DNA from: Flavobacterium sp.
GTDB lineage: Bacteria > Bacteroidota > Bacteroidia > Flavobacteriales > Flavobacteriaceae
Direction: 5' to 3'
Length of the DNA: 8,937 nucleotides
Assembly: GCA_030151565.1 (NCBI GenBank)
Contig: JASLDM010000083.1
Coordinates: 1 to 8,937, forward strand
The position numbers were made by a program, and so were the translations under genes. The notes under the pieces were generated by a model. The model worked only from the letters and a program-made list of their open reading frames with translations. It was not told where the DNA came from and did no database searches. Positions 1-7,222 of the stretch are shown one piece after another (within the stretch, counting starts at the first letter, position 1; the number at the start of each line of letters is the position of its first letter).

Positions 1-116
1 TATTGATGATGATTTCTGCTTTCTGCGGACATGATTTAATGAAAAAGGCTTATGCAGAAGCCATTAAAGAAAAATACAATTTCTATTCTTATGGAGATGC
101 AATGTTAATCCTATAG
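1..116 (+). CDS. queA: S-adenosylmethionine:tRNA ribosyltransferase-isomerase (QueA), C-terminal fragment
   Basis: Only the last 37 residues and the TAG stop (114-116) are inside the window; the reading frame starts at base 3. The visible peptide contains MMISAFCGHDLMKKAYAEAI followed by an ending in SYGDAMLIL. The pattern (L)M(I/V)SAF.G, then KAY..AI.E.Y.F.SYGDAMLI, is the hallmark C-terminus of QueA, which transfers and isomerises the ribosyl group of SAM onto preQ1 at tRNA position 34 to make epoxyqueuosine in the cytoplasm. The assignment rests on this tail alone, because the catalytic body lies outside the window. The gene converges on murF and shares the hairpin terminator at 136-169 with it. 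No other family I know ends this way, but a short tail cannot show whether the rest of the gene is intact. Confidence 0.82.
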   Translation, partial: LMMISAFCGHDLMKKAYAEAIKEKYNFYSYGDAMLIL

Positions 117-135
117 CTTAGAATTAGCTATAAAT

Positions 136-169
136 AAAAAAACCTTCAAATTAATTTGAAGGCTTTTTT
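136..169. terminator. Bidirectional intrinsic terminator between queA and murF
   Basis: Bases 143-162 form a perfect 20-base palindrome (CCTTCAAATT / AATTTGAAGG), in practice an 8-bp stem with a TTAA loop. It is preceded by seven A (136-142) and followed by C and six T (164-169). Each strand therefore gives a stem followed by a U-run. It lies 26 bases after the queA stop and about 21 bases beyond the murF stop, so one hairpin can end both convergent transcripts. Confidence 0.85.
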
Positions 170-183
170 ATTTAAAATCATTA

Positions 184-1482
184 CTATTTAAATAGTTCTA
201 AAGTTCTCTCTAATGCCATTCCTCGTGAGCCTTTGATTAAAATCTGAGAATTTTTTGGAAGGTTGGTTTGGGTAAAAGCATCTACAAAGGCAGAATAGTC
301 TTCGTAAAAGCTCAAGTTTTCTTCTGTATTTTGTGTTCTTAATTTATAAAATTCTTTACCAATGAAGTACACTTGGAAATTATTTGTCTTTTTTAGGTTT
401 TCAATCAAGCTTTGATGTTCTTTTGCGCTTTCTTGGCCTAATTCAAACATGTCACCGAGAATGAGTATTTTATTTTTATCGCTTTTTAATTGAATGAAAT
501 TAGATATAGAAGCTTCCATACTGCTTGGATTTGCGTTATAAGCATCTAGTAAAATGTCAATTGATTCAATTGTTAGCCATTGTGAGCGATTGTTATTCGG
601 TATGTAATTTTCAATTGTTTCTTTTGCAACTTGACTAGTAATTCCAAAGTAGTTTCCGATAGTAAGTGCAGCAGCTATGTTTGTAGCGTTGTAAAGACCA
701 GTAAGGTTAGAGTTAACTGTATTTTCCTTTAAAGCTACCGATGCATTGGGCTGAGCTGTGTACTTCTCAATAATAAAGTCGTTCGTGCTTTCTAAGCCAA
801 ATGTATATCTAGAGAAGGTAATCGTTTTGGCATCCTGACGAGGATCATCTGTATTTACAAAAGCCATTTTGTGATTGTCTTCTAGGTAATTATATAGTTC
901 GCTTTTTCCTTTTATGACGCCTTCAAAACCTCCAAAACCTTCTAAGTGCGCTCGCCCGAAGTTTGTGATATAGCCGAAGTCAGGTGTTGCGATTTCGCAT
1001 AAATCAGCAATTTCACCTTGGTGATTAGCTCCCATTTCTACTATACCAATGTCTGTAGTTTCATCGAAACTTAATAAAGTTAGCGGGACTCCAATATGAT
1101 TGTTGAGGTTTCCGATCGTTGCTTTTGTGTTGTACTTTGTTGAAAGTACAGCGTGAATTAATTCTTTAGAAGTTGTTTTTCCGTTACTTCCTGTAATAGC
1201 AATAATTGGAAGGCCTAATTGTTGTCTATGGTATAGCGCAAGATGCTGTAATGTAGTAAGGCTATCTGGAACCAAAAACATTTTGTCTGGATTAGAAAGT
1301 TTTGTTTTATCATCGATAATAACAAATGAAGCGCCTTTTTTTAAAGCTTCTTCAGCAAAACTATTGGCATCAAAATTATCTCCTTTTAAAGCAAAGAATA
1401 AGGAGTTTGGTTTTATATTTCTTGTGTCGGTTGATATTCCATCACATTGTAAAAAACAATGGTATAATTCTTCTATTTTCAT
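184..1482 (-). CDS. murF: UDP-N-acetylmuramoyl-tripeptide--D-alanyl-D-alanine ligase (MurF)
   Basis: Cytoplasmic Mur ligase that uses ATP to add D-Ala-D-Ala to UDP-MurNAc-tripeptide, the last soluble step of peptidoglycan precursor synthesis. The protein is 432 residues, close to the usual 430-460. In order: N-terminal UDP-substrate domain with STDTRNIKPNSLFFALKG (17-34); ATP P-loop ITGSNGKTT (96-104); EMGANHQGEI (149-158); NFGRAHLEGFGG (174-185); KGKSEL (191-196), where K193 aligns with the carbamylated lysine of Mur ligases; NATNIAAAL (265-273); the MurF signature DAYNANPSSM (313-322); and LGDMFELG and KGSRGMALE in the C-terminal domain (342-349 and 417-425). The start fits because family members begin almost exactly at this MKI. 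It follows gldJ on the same strand but is separated from it by a terminator, and a TAnnTTTG box lies 4 bases upstream of the ATG, so it is probably transcribed on its own. No key motif is missing. Confidence 0.96.
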   Translation of the reverse strand: MKIEELYHCFLQCDGISTDTRNIKPNSLFFALKGDNFDANSFAEEALKKGASFVIIDDKTKLSNPDKMFLVPDSLTTLQHLALYHRQQLGLPIIAITGSNGKTTSKELIHAVLSTKYNTKATIGNLNNHIGVPLTLLSFDETTDIGIVEMGANHQGEIADLCEIATPDFGYITNFGRAHLEGFGGFEGVIKGKSELYNYLEDNHKMAFVNTDDPRQDAKTITFSRYTFGLESTNDFIIEKYTAQPNASVALKENTVNSNLTGLYNATNIAAALTIGNYFGITSQVAKETIENYIPNNNRSQWLTIESIDILLDAYNANPSSMEASISNFIQLKSDKNKILILGDMFELGQESAKEHQSLIENLKKTNNFQVYFIGKEFYKLRTQNTEENLSFYEDYSAFVDAFTQTNLPKNSQILIKGSRGMALERTLELFK

Positions 1483-1486
1483 AAAA

Positions 1487-1494
1487 CAAAAGTA
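1487..1494 (-). promoter_or_regulatory. Candidate murF promoter -7 box (TACTTTTG)
   Basis: On the minus strand TACTTTTG exactly matches the Bacteroidota -7 consensus TAnnTTTG and ends 4 bases before the murF ATG. I see no TTG -33 element at the usual 17-23 base spacing, where the gldJ terminator hairpin sits instead. If the box is used, transcription would begin at or within a few bases of the start codon, giving a leaderless or nearly leaderless murF mRNA. Identification is by motif only. Confidence 0.4.
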
Positions 1495-1496
1495 TA

Positions 1497-1526
1497 AAAA
1501 AAAGCCCTAAGAAATAGGGCTTTTTT
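1497..1526 (-). terminator. Intrinsic terminator of gldJ
   Basis: Stem GCCCTA (1504-1509) pairs with TAGGGC (1515-1520) around loop AGAAA. The stem is extended by an A-run (1496-1503) facing six T (1521-1526). Read on the minus strand, it lies 22 bases after the gldJ stop and is followed by eight U, a standard rho-independent terminator. It separates gldJ from murF. The reverse direction would also give a U-run, but no plus-strand gene arrives there. Confidence 0.85.
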
Positions 1527-1548
1527 GTAAAGAGTGTAACGAAAAAAA

Positions 1549-3138
1549 TTATTTTTTAGAACGTTTTACGTTTGGTTTTGCTCCAACTTTAGTCATTGCT
1601 AAGCGGAAACCAATGTAATCAGTTGCTTGATCTTCTGGGTAAAATCTTCTTGTTGCTGGATCTAACCAATATGCGCGGTCTTTCCATGAACCTCCTTTGT
1701 AAACTCTAGATTTGTTGTCTACTAAAGTTGTTCTTTTGGCAGCATCATATCTTCCGTAAACGTCACCGTTTTCATCTGTAACTAAAGAATGTTCTGGGGC
1801 GTTATATCCTCCGTCTTTATATTCTCTATTGTCGCCACTATTGAAGTTTTGTCTCAAGAAAGTATCTGTTTCGTCTACTAATACTTGAGCTACTTGTCCA
1901 GGAAGGTTTCTTACGCGAACTTTTCCATTTGCAAGTGTGTCGTATACGATTGTTTCTGGTGTAACAATAACAGCTTTTCCGTCAGGTCCAATTTGGTTTT
2001 TGTAGTATACATTTCCTCTAAAGTAGTTGAAATCGTTACTGTCCTCTGTTGCAATTGTAGGTCTGTAAACATCTGCAACCCATTCAGCAACGTTACCTGC
2101 CATATCATAAAGACCAAAGTCATTTGGCGCATAAGACTTAACTTGGTTTGTAATATCTGCACCATCTGTAGACCATCCAGCTATCCCTCCGTAGTCACCA
2201 CGACCTTGTTTGAAGTTAGCTAACTGATCTCCTTTAGTTTTACGTTTTCCTGTTCTTGTGTAACCACCTTCCCAAGGGTATTTTTTTCTTCCTTTATAAG
2301 AGTTGTATTCTCTATTACCAATAAGTCCTACAGCAGCATATTCCCATTCTGCTTCAGTAGGTAAACGGAATTCTGCAGTAAATAAACCAAATTCTTGAGT
2401 CGCATAAATATTATGAGCTCCGTCTTTAGCTTTATTTTTAACACCTTGGAAAACAATATCTCTATTTCCTCCGTATACAGATTCAGGATTAGCTAAGTAT
2501 GCTTCTGTACTAAAATGTGCTTCGCCATAAGCTTCCACAATTTTAGCATTCTTTTTCAGGTAACCTGCTTTTTCTAACGTGATTTCATTTACGCGGTCTG
2601 TTCTCCATTTAGCATAGTCATTTGCTTGAATCCAGCTTACACCAACTACTGGGTAGTTTGCATATGCAGGGTGTCTCAGATACGTTGTAGTCAAGGTTTC
2701 GCTAAATCCTAAACGAGTTCTCCATACCATAGTATCTGGTAGGGCACCTTCATATATATGTCTATAGTTTTCTTGTGAAGTTGGGAATACAGTTTTTAAC
2801 CAATATAAGTATTCATTATACATTAAGTTGGTTGTTTCTGTTTCGTCCATATAGAAAGACTGAACATATTGTTGTGTAGGATTGTTATTCCAGTCGTACA
2901 TTACATCGTCTTGTACCCTTCCCATGGTGAAAGTTCCTCCTTCAATAGCAACCATTCCCATTGGAGCCTTTTGGTCACCGTAGTTTGTGTTGTATTGAAA
3001 GCCTCCCTTTGAGTCATTAATTTTCCAACCAGTTGCAGTTGATACTCCTGCAGAGTTCGTGTTGCTACAGCTTGTAATACCGATTGAAGCTATAACTCCA
3101 GCAATCAGTCGCAATGTCATAAGTCTATTAATCTTCAT
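1549..3138 (-). CDS. gldJ: Gliding motility / type IX secretion lipoprotein GldJ
   Basis: Outer-membrane lipoprotein of 529 residues. In Flavobacterium johnsoniae (about 560 residues, from memory) GldJ is needed for gliding and for stability of GldK, hence for T9SS secretion. The N-terminus has a basic start, a hydrophobic stretch and lipobox ITSC, giving acylation at Cys24 with Ser at +2. The rest is an FGE-sulfatase (SUMF1-like) fold: EGGTFTMG (66-73), PVVGVSWIQANDYAKW (163-178), FRLPTEAEWEYAA (257-269), YPWEGG (287-292), NDFGLYDMAGNVAEWVAD (339-356), KGGSWKDRAYWL (481-492) and YIGFRLAM (508-515). Residues about 385-440 form a charged insert that I also recall in other GldJ proteins. Cys24 is the only cysteine, so formylglycine-generating chemistry is not possible and the fold is structural. 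The protein ends in a basic tail (KPNVKRSKK). The closest alternative is the paralog GldK; the N-terminal GWKINDSKGGFQYN and TMGRVQDDVM segments favour GldJ. It is divergent from porU. Confidence 0.95.
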   Translation of the reverse strand: MKINRLMTLRLIAGVIASIGITSCSNTNSAGVSTATGWKINDSKGGFQYNTNYGDQKAPMGMVAIEGGTFTMGRVQDDVMYDWNNNPTQQYVQSFYMDETETTNLMYNEYLYWLKTVFPTSQENYRHIYEGALPDTMVWRTRLGFSETLTTTYLRHPAYANYPVVGVSWIQANDYAKWRTDRVNEITLEKAGYLKKNAKIVEAYGEAHFSTEAYLANPESVYGGNRDIVFQGVKNKAKDGAHNIYATQEFGLFTAEFRLPTEAEWEYAAVGLIGNREYNSYKGRKKYPWEGGYTRTGKRKTKGDQLANFKQGRGDYGGIAGWSTDGADITNQVKSYAPNDFGLYDMAGNVAEWVADVYRPTIATEDSNDFNYFRGNVYYKNQIGPDGKAVIVTPETIVYDTLANGKVRVRNLPGQVAQVLVDETDTFLRQNFNSGDNREYKDGGYNAPEHSLVTDENGDVYGRYDAAKRTTLVDNKSRVYKGGSWKDRAYWLDPATRRFYPEDQATDYIGFRLAMTKVGAKPNVKRSKK

Positions 3139-3343
3139 ATTTAGTGGGTAAATAATTTGCTCGCAATATAATAATTAACGATTAATTAGCAATGTTTATT
3201 TTGTGAATATTTAAAAAAAACTTAAAATTTAATTATTGTTCGTAAGATTCATTCTTTCTAACGTTCAAATTCTCTGTTTATTGTAGTCGTTTTTTTTTAT
3301 TTTCTTTGTACTATTACAAATTGAAACGATGTTATTAAGAACT
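3139..3343. promoter_or_regulatory. Divergent promoter region between gldJ and porU
   Basis: Roughly 200 AT-rich bases without a credible gene. For porU, TTG (3281-3283), a 17-base spacer and TTTCTTTG (3301-3308, one mismatch to TAnnTTTG) form a plausible promoter 20-35 bases before the start; the spacer contains nine consecutive T (3290-3298). For gldJ, the minus strand carries a weaker candidate, TTG, 19 bases, then TATATTGC (about 3163-3192). A dyad TAATTAA-CGA-TTAATTA (3172-3188) lies within the gldJ candidate spacer. All assignments are by motif only, and the gldJ one is weak. Confidence 0.5.
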
Positions 3344-6300
3344 ATGAAAAAATTAATATGCTTTTTCCTGTTATTGAGTGGATTTACACTACTTGCTCAG
3401 CAAAAAGAAGTTCATATAAAATGGTCTGAATTAAGACCGTTTTCCAATCTAGACTCTGAACAACTTTATCCTTTTTTCGATTCCGAACACTACTCCTTAG
3501 ATCCTGTTAATAATAAGTTAATTTTCAGTGAGGTGTTATCCGAAAATAATGCGGTTAATCCGAATTCTTTAAAAATTGAACATATTCAGTTTGAAAATAT
3601 AAACGTCTCTCAGTTAGGTGCTCTCAAGAAAGAGTATCTTCCAGAAACAATTTCGCCTCAATTAAAAATGGTTCATTCACGTGGGCAAAGTAAAAGTGTA
3701 TTTTCATTTTATCCAATTATTCGTGAAGGAAATTTTATAAAACGAGTTGTAAGTGTGCGTTATTCCTTTCAAAATAGTTTGAGTAGAGGTTTGTATGGTA
3801 ATGAAGCTTTTGCTGTAGGACGACAATCTTCAATATTAAAAAGCGGAAATTGGTTTCGATTTACAATTAATAAGACTGGGGTTTACAAAATCAATAAATC
3901 TTTTTTGTCTCAGTTAGGTGTGCCTTCAACAGTAGATCCGCGTACCATCAAGATCTATGGAAAAGGAGCAACTATGTTACCATTAATAAATGCAGCAGAA
4001 TATCCAACTGATTTGGTTGAAACACCAATTCAAATTATCGGAGAAGAAGATGGAAGTTTTGATGCATCCGATTATATATTATTCTATGCAATTGGTGCAG
4101 ATCAATGGAACGATGAAAATCTTACTCATCTAAATCTTTACGAAGACGAGATTTCTTATTTTTTGACTTATGATGGTATGGAAGGAAAGAGAATTCAAAA
4201 ATTATTTCAACCAACAGTTGTTGCATCCAAAGTGTACGCTGATTATGATGCTGTGGTTTTTCACGAAAAGGATTTAATAAATGTAGGTAATTTAGGACGT
4301 AAGTGGTTTGGGGAACGTTTTAATGTGCAAAATAGGCAAAGTTTTACATTTCAATTGCCTAATCTAGATTCTTCTAAATTAGTTACTATAGCTATAAATG
4401 CAGCTTCTGCTTCTTATGGAAATACATCTTTTACTTATGCTGTAAATGGGGTGACATTCGGAACAGCTAATTTTAGTCGTTTGACGTCTCAGACTACAAA
4501 GGCATATGAAACTTTCTTCTCAAAAGAGGTATCCCTTTCAAATAATCAAGCTGTAGTGGATTTGGTTTATAATAATGGTGGTGTGCCAAGTTCAGATGGT
4601 TATTTGGATTATATACAGTTGACATATACTGCAAAATTGCAAGGGTTTGGAAAGCAGTTTGGGTTTCAAAATGCAACGCTAGCTTTTGAGCCTGGAATTG
4701 TTGAATATAGAATTTCGCAAGCTAATGAAATTGAACAAGTTTGGGATGTGACAAATGTTGAGCAAATTGAAGGGGTCTCGAATTCAAATAACTCTAATTT
4801 ATCTTTTAAAGTTTTAGGAGGAGAACTTCGAAAATTTCACGCAATATCTTCTCAGGACTTTTATGAACCAATGCTAGTAACAAATTCTAGAGTGATGAAT
4901 CAAGATATAAAAACATCTGTTTTTTCGGAAGGGGATGTGGATTATCTTTTAATAACACACCCTAGATTAAAAGTTCCGGCAGAGCGATTAGCTCGTTTTC
5001 ATCGTGTTGAAAATGGATTTAAAGTTAAAGTTGTTACGGTAGATGAAATTTACAATGAGTTTTCTTCTGGGAAGCAAGATGTTGCGGCAATTCGAAATTT
5101 TATAAGATATGTTTATCAAAATGGATCATCAGATGATAAACGAGTAAGGTTTGTAAATCTTTTTGGAGAAGCATCGTTTGATTATAAAAATCGAGTTCCA
5201 AATAATAAGAATGTTGTGCCTGTTTTTTATGGAATGCAAACCAATCGAAATGTGCAAAGTAGCGGTAGTAACTTTTCGGCTTATACAACGTTTATGTCTG
5301 ATGATTTTTATGCTTTGATGGACCACGGAGAAGGTTTGATGTTAGACGCTTCCTATGGTGTAGACTTGGCTGTTGGGAGAATTCTAGCTAATACTGTTGA
5401 TGAGGCAAATGCAATGGTTGACAAGATTGAGGAATATCATAAAAGTGAAAATCAAGGACGTTGGCGTAATGCCGTTGTAGCAATGGCAGATGACGTTGAT
5501 AGAGAAAGTGATATTGTTTTGCAATCAGAATTAAATATGATCGTTGATGACCTAGTAGTTGATCATCCTTTTTTTAATGTAAAAAAAATATTTTTAGATG
5601 CATATGTCCAAGAAAGCTCTGCTGGAGGACATCGATATCCTACAGCAAAAAAGGAATTTATTGAGTCAATTGAGAATGGTGCTTTATATGTAAGTTATTT
5701 AGGACATGGAGGGGAAGATGGTTTGGCTCACGAACGTGTTTTTGGCTTGGAAGATGCACGGAATTTAAAAAATCAAAAAAAATATCCACTCTTTGTTACA
5801 ATTACTTGTGAGTTTACACGTTTTGATAATCCATACCGATTAACAGGAGGGGAGAATATGTTTAAAAATAAACAGGGAGGAGCTATCGCTTTGGTTGCCA
5901 CTACTAGAGAGATTGGGATTGAACCAGGGCGCAGAATAAATAAACAATTCAGCAAAGATTTATTTGACGAAAATGGTCAGTTTCCAACTATTGCAGAAGC
6001 TCTAGTTGCTACAAAGAATCAGACGTTTAGTAGAGATAAAAATGTAGTTTTCTTTATTGGTGATCCAGCATTGAAATTGGCAATTCCTAGGCCTAAAGTA
6101 GTATTAACGCATATAAATGAAAAGTTAGTTCATGAACAAGAAAATGCCCTGGAAGCTTTGGGGTATGTAAAACTGAAAGGAGAATTACAAGATGAGCATA
6201 GTAACCTGATTTCTTCTTTTAATGGCGATTTGGCTGTTCAGATTTACGATAAAAATATAGAACGTAAAACATTAGGTAATGATGGAGTTCGCAGAAACGG

Positions 6301-7183
6301 TACTTTAGTGATAATGGATTTCGAAACCCTTGGAGAAACGGTTTTTAGAGGGAACGCTAGTATTAATCAAGGAAAGTTTGGGTTTGATTTTGTATTGCCA
6401 AAAGATATAAACATGGCTGTAGGTAAAGGTAAGGTTAGCTTTTATGCTCAGGACGCTAAAACGGATTATACAGGTTATAACACAAATATTACAATAGGGG
6501 GAGTAAATAAAGATGCGCCTGATGATAAAACGCCACCATTAGTGCAATTATTTATGGATCATGAGGCATTTGTTTCTGGAGGTGTAACCACATCGGAACC
6601 TGTCTTTTTGGCTTTTTTAGAAGATGAAAACGGAATCAACACATCTAGTGGAATTGGGCATGATATAGTTGCCTATTTAGATGGCGATGAACGCAATGCT
6701 TTTGTGTTAAACGATTATTATGAAACCGAGACAGATAATTTCAGGAAAGGGAAGATAACCTTTCCTATGAAAGATTTAGAAGAAGGGTTGCATACGTTAA
6801 CTTTTAAAGTATGGGACGTTTATAATAATTTAACTACAATGGATATTCAATTTGTTGTAGCTAAAGAAGCAGGAATAAAAATTGAAAAAGTATTGAATTA
6901 TCCAAATCCATTTGTAAATTACACGGAGTTTTGGTTTACACATAATCGACCTTATGAATCTTTAGATGTACAGGTTCAAATTATGACAATTGCGGGGAGG
7001 TTGGTTAAAACAATTCGGCAAACAGTAGTTTCTGAAGGAAATTTATCTCGTGAAATTTCATGGGATGGACGAGATGATTTTGGAGATCGAATAGGAAAGG
7101 GAGTTTATATATATAAGCTAACTGTGAGCTCGACACAGACAAATCAAAGAACAGAAAAAATTGAAAAATTAGTTATACTGTAA
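3344..7183 (+). CDS. porU: Type IX secretion system sortase PorU (C25 gingipain-family peptidase)
   Basis: Surface sortase that cleaves the C-terminal sorting domain from T9SS cargo and, in Porphyromonas gingivalis, joins the cargo to A-LPS. With the MKKLICFF start it has 1279 residues and a clean signal peptide ending ..LLA|QQ (18/19). An in-frame ATG at 3329 would add MLLRT; I prefer 3344 because it gives the canonical signal peptide. A long beta-rich N-terminal region (about 20-530) precedes the C25 domain (about 532-910). This includes QDVAAIRNFIRYVY (578-591), catalytic His788 in LGHGGEDG, catalytic Cys822 in TITCEFTRFDNP, and the terminal motif GDPAL (906-910). Ig-like domains follow, then a FlgD-like/T9SS sorting-type domain: YPNPF (1186-1190), WDGRDDFG, GVYIYKL. 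Cys822 is the only cysteine outside the signal peptide. No frameshift or stop is present. It is 39 bases upstream of porV, its membrane anchor partner. Confidence 0.96.
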   Translation: MKKLICFFLLLSGFTLLAQQKEVHIKWSELRPFSNLDSEQLYPFFDSEHYSLDPVNNKLIFSEVLSENNAVNPNSLKIEHIQFENINVSQLGALKKEYLPETISPQLKMVHSRGQSKSVFSFYPIIREGNFIKRVVSVRYSFQNSLSRGLYGNEAFAVGRQSSILKSGNWFRFTINKTGVYKINKSFLSQLGVPSTVDPRTIKIYGKGATMLPLINAAEYPTDLVETPIQIIGEEDGSFDASDYILFYAIGADQWNDENLTHLNLYEDEISYFLTYDGMEGKRIQKLFQPTVVASKVYADYDAVVFHEKDLINVGNLGRKWFGERFNVQNRQSFTFQLPNLDSSKLVTIAINAASASYGNTSFTYAVNGVTFGTANFSRLTSQTTKAYETFFSKEVSLSNNQAVVDLVYNNGGVPSSDGYLDYIQLTYTAKLQGFGKQFGFQNATLAFEPGIVEYRISQANEIEQVWDVTNVEQIEGVSNSNNSNLSFKVLGGELRKFHAISSQDFYEPMLVTNSRVMNQDIKTSVFSEGDVDYLLITHPRLKVPAERLARFHRVENGFKVKVVTVDEIYNEFSSGKQDVAAIRNFIRYVYQNGSSDDKRVRFVNLFGEASFDYKNRVPNNKNVVPVFYGMQTNRNVQSSGSNFSAYTTFMSDDFYALMDHGEGLMLDASYGVDLAVGRILANTVDEANAMVDKIEEYHKSENQGRWRNAVVAMADDVDRESDIVLQSELNMIVDDLVVDHPFFNVKKIFLDAYVQESSAGGHRYPTAKKEFIESIENGALYVSYLGHGGEDGLAHERVFGLEDARNLKNQKKYPLFVTITCEFTRFDNPYRLTGGENMFKNKQGGAIALVATTREIGIEPGRRINKQFSKDLFDENGQFPTIAEALVATKNQTFSRDKNVVFFIGDPALKLAIPRPKVVLTHINEKLVHEQENALEALGYVKLKGELQDEHSNLISSFNGDLAVQIYDKNIERKTLGNDGVRRNGTLVIMDFETLGETVFRGNASINQGKFGFDFVLPKDINMAVGKGKVSFYAQDAKTDYTGYNTNITIGGVNKDAPDDKTPPLVQLFMDHEAFVSGGVTTSEPVFLAFLEDENGINTSSGIGHDIVAYLDGDERNAFVLNDYYETETDNFRKGKITFPMKDLEEGLHTLTFKVWDVYNNLTTMDIQFVVAKEAGIKIEKVLNYPNPFVNYTEFWFTHNRPYESLDVQVQIMTIAGRLVKTIRQTVVSEGNLSREISWDGRDDFGDRIGKGVYIYKLTVSSTQTNQRTEKIEKLVIL

Positions 7184-7189
7184 TTATAG

Positions 7190-7197
7190 TATATTTG
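7190..7197 (+). promoter_or_regulatory. Candidate porV promoter -7 box (TATATTTG)
   Basis: TATATTTG in the 39-base porU-porV gap is a perfect TAnnTTTG match, placed so that transcription would start about 15-25 bases before the porV ATG at 7223. The nearest upstream TTG (7161-7163) is 26 bases away, longer than the usual 17-23, so the -33 element is poor. There is no terminator after porU, so read-through from porU is also expected. Confidence 0.45.
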
Positions 7198-7222
7198 TTG
7201 AACTAAATATTATAGAACATAC

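Noticed and set aside
1283..1510. 75-residue plus-strand reading frame across the murF start
   Set aside because: It lies antisense to the conserved N-terminal part of murF, runs into the terminator hairpin, and has no recognisable motif or promoter.
1885..2223. 112-residue plus-strand reading frame inside gldJ
   Set aside because: It is antisense to conserved GldJ sequence, including NDFGLYDMAGNVAEW; its cysteine-rich composition is an artefact of reading the wrong frame.
5575..5782. A8 tracts inside porU (5581-5588 and 5775-5782) as possible phase-variation or programmed frameshift sites
   Set aside because: Both read as ordinary Lys/Ile or Lys/Tyr codons in an intact frame, AT-rich DNA gives such runs by chance, and no downstream structure or alternative frame of interest is evident.
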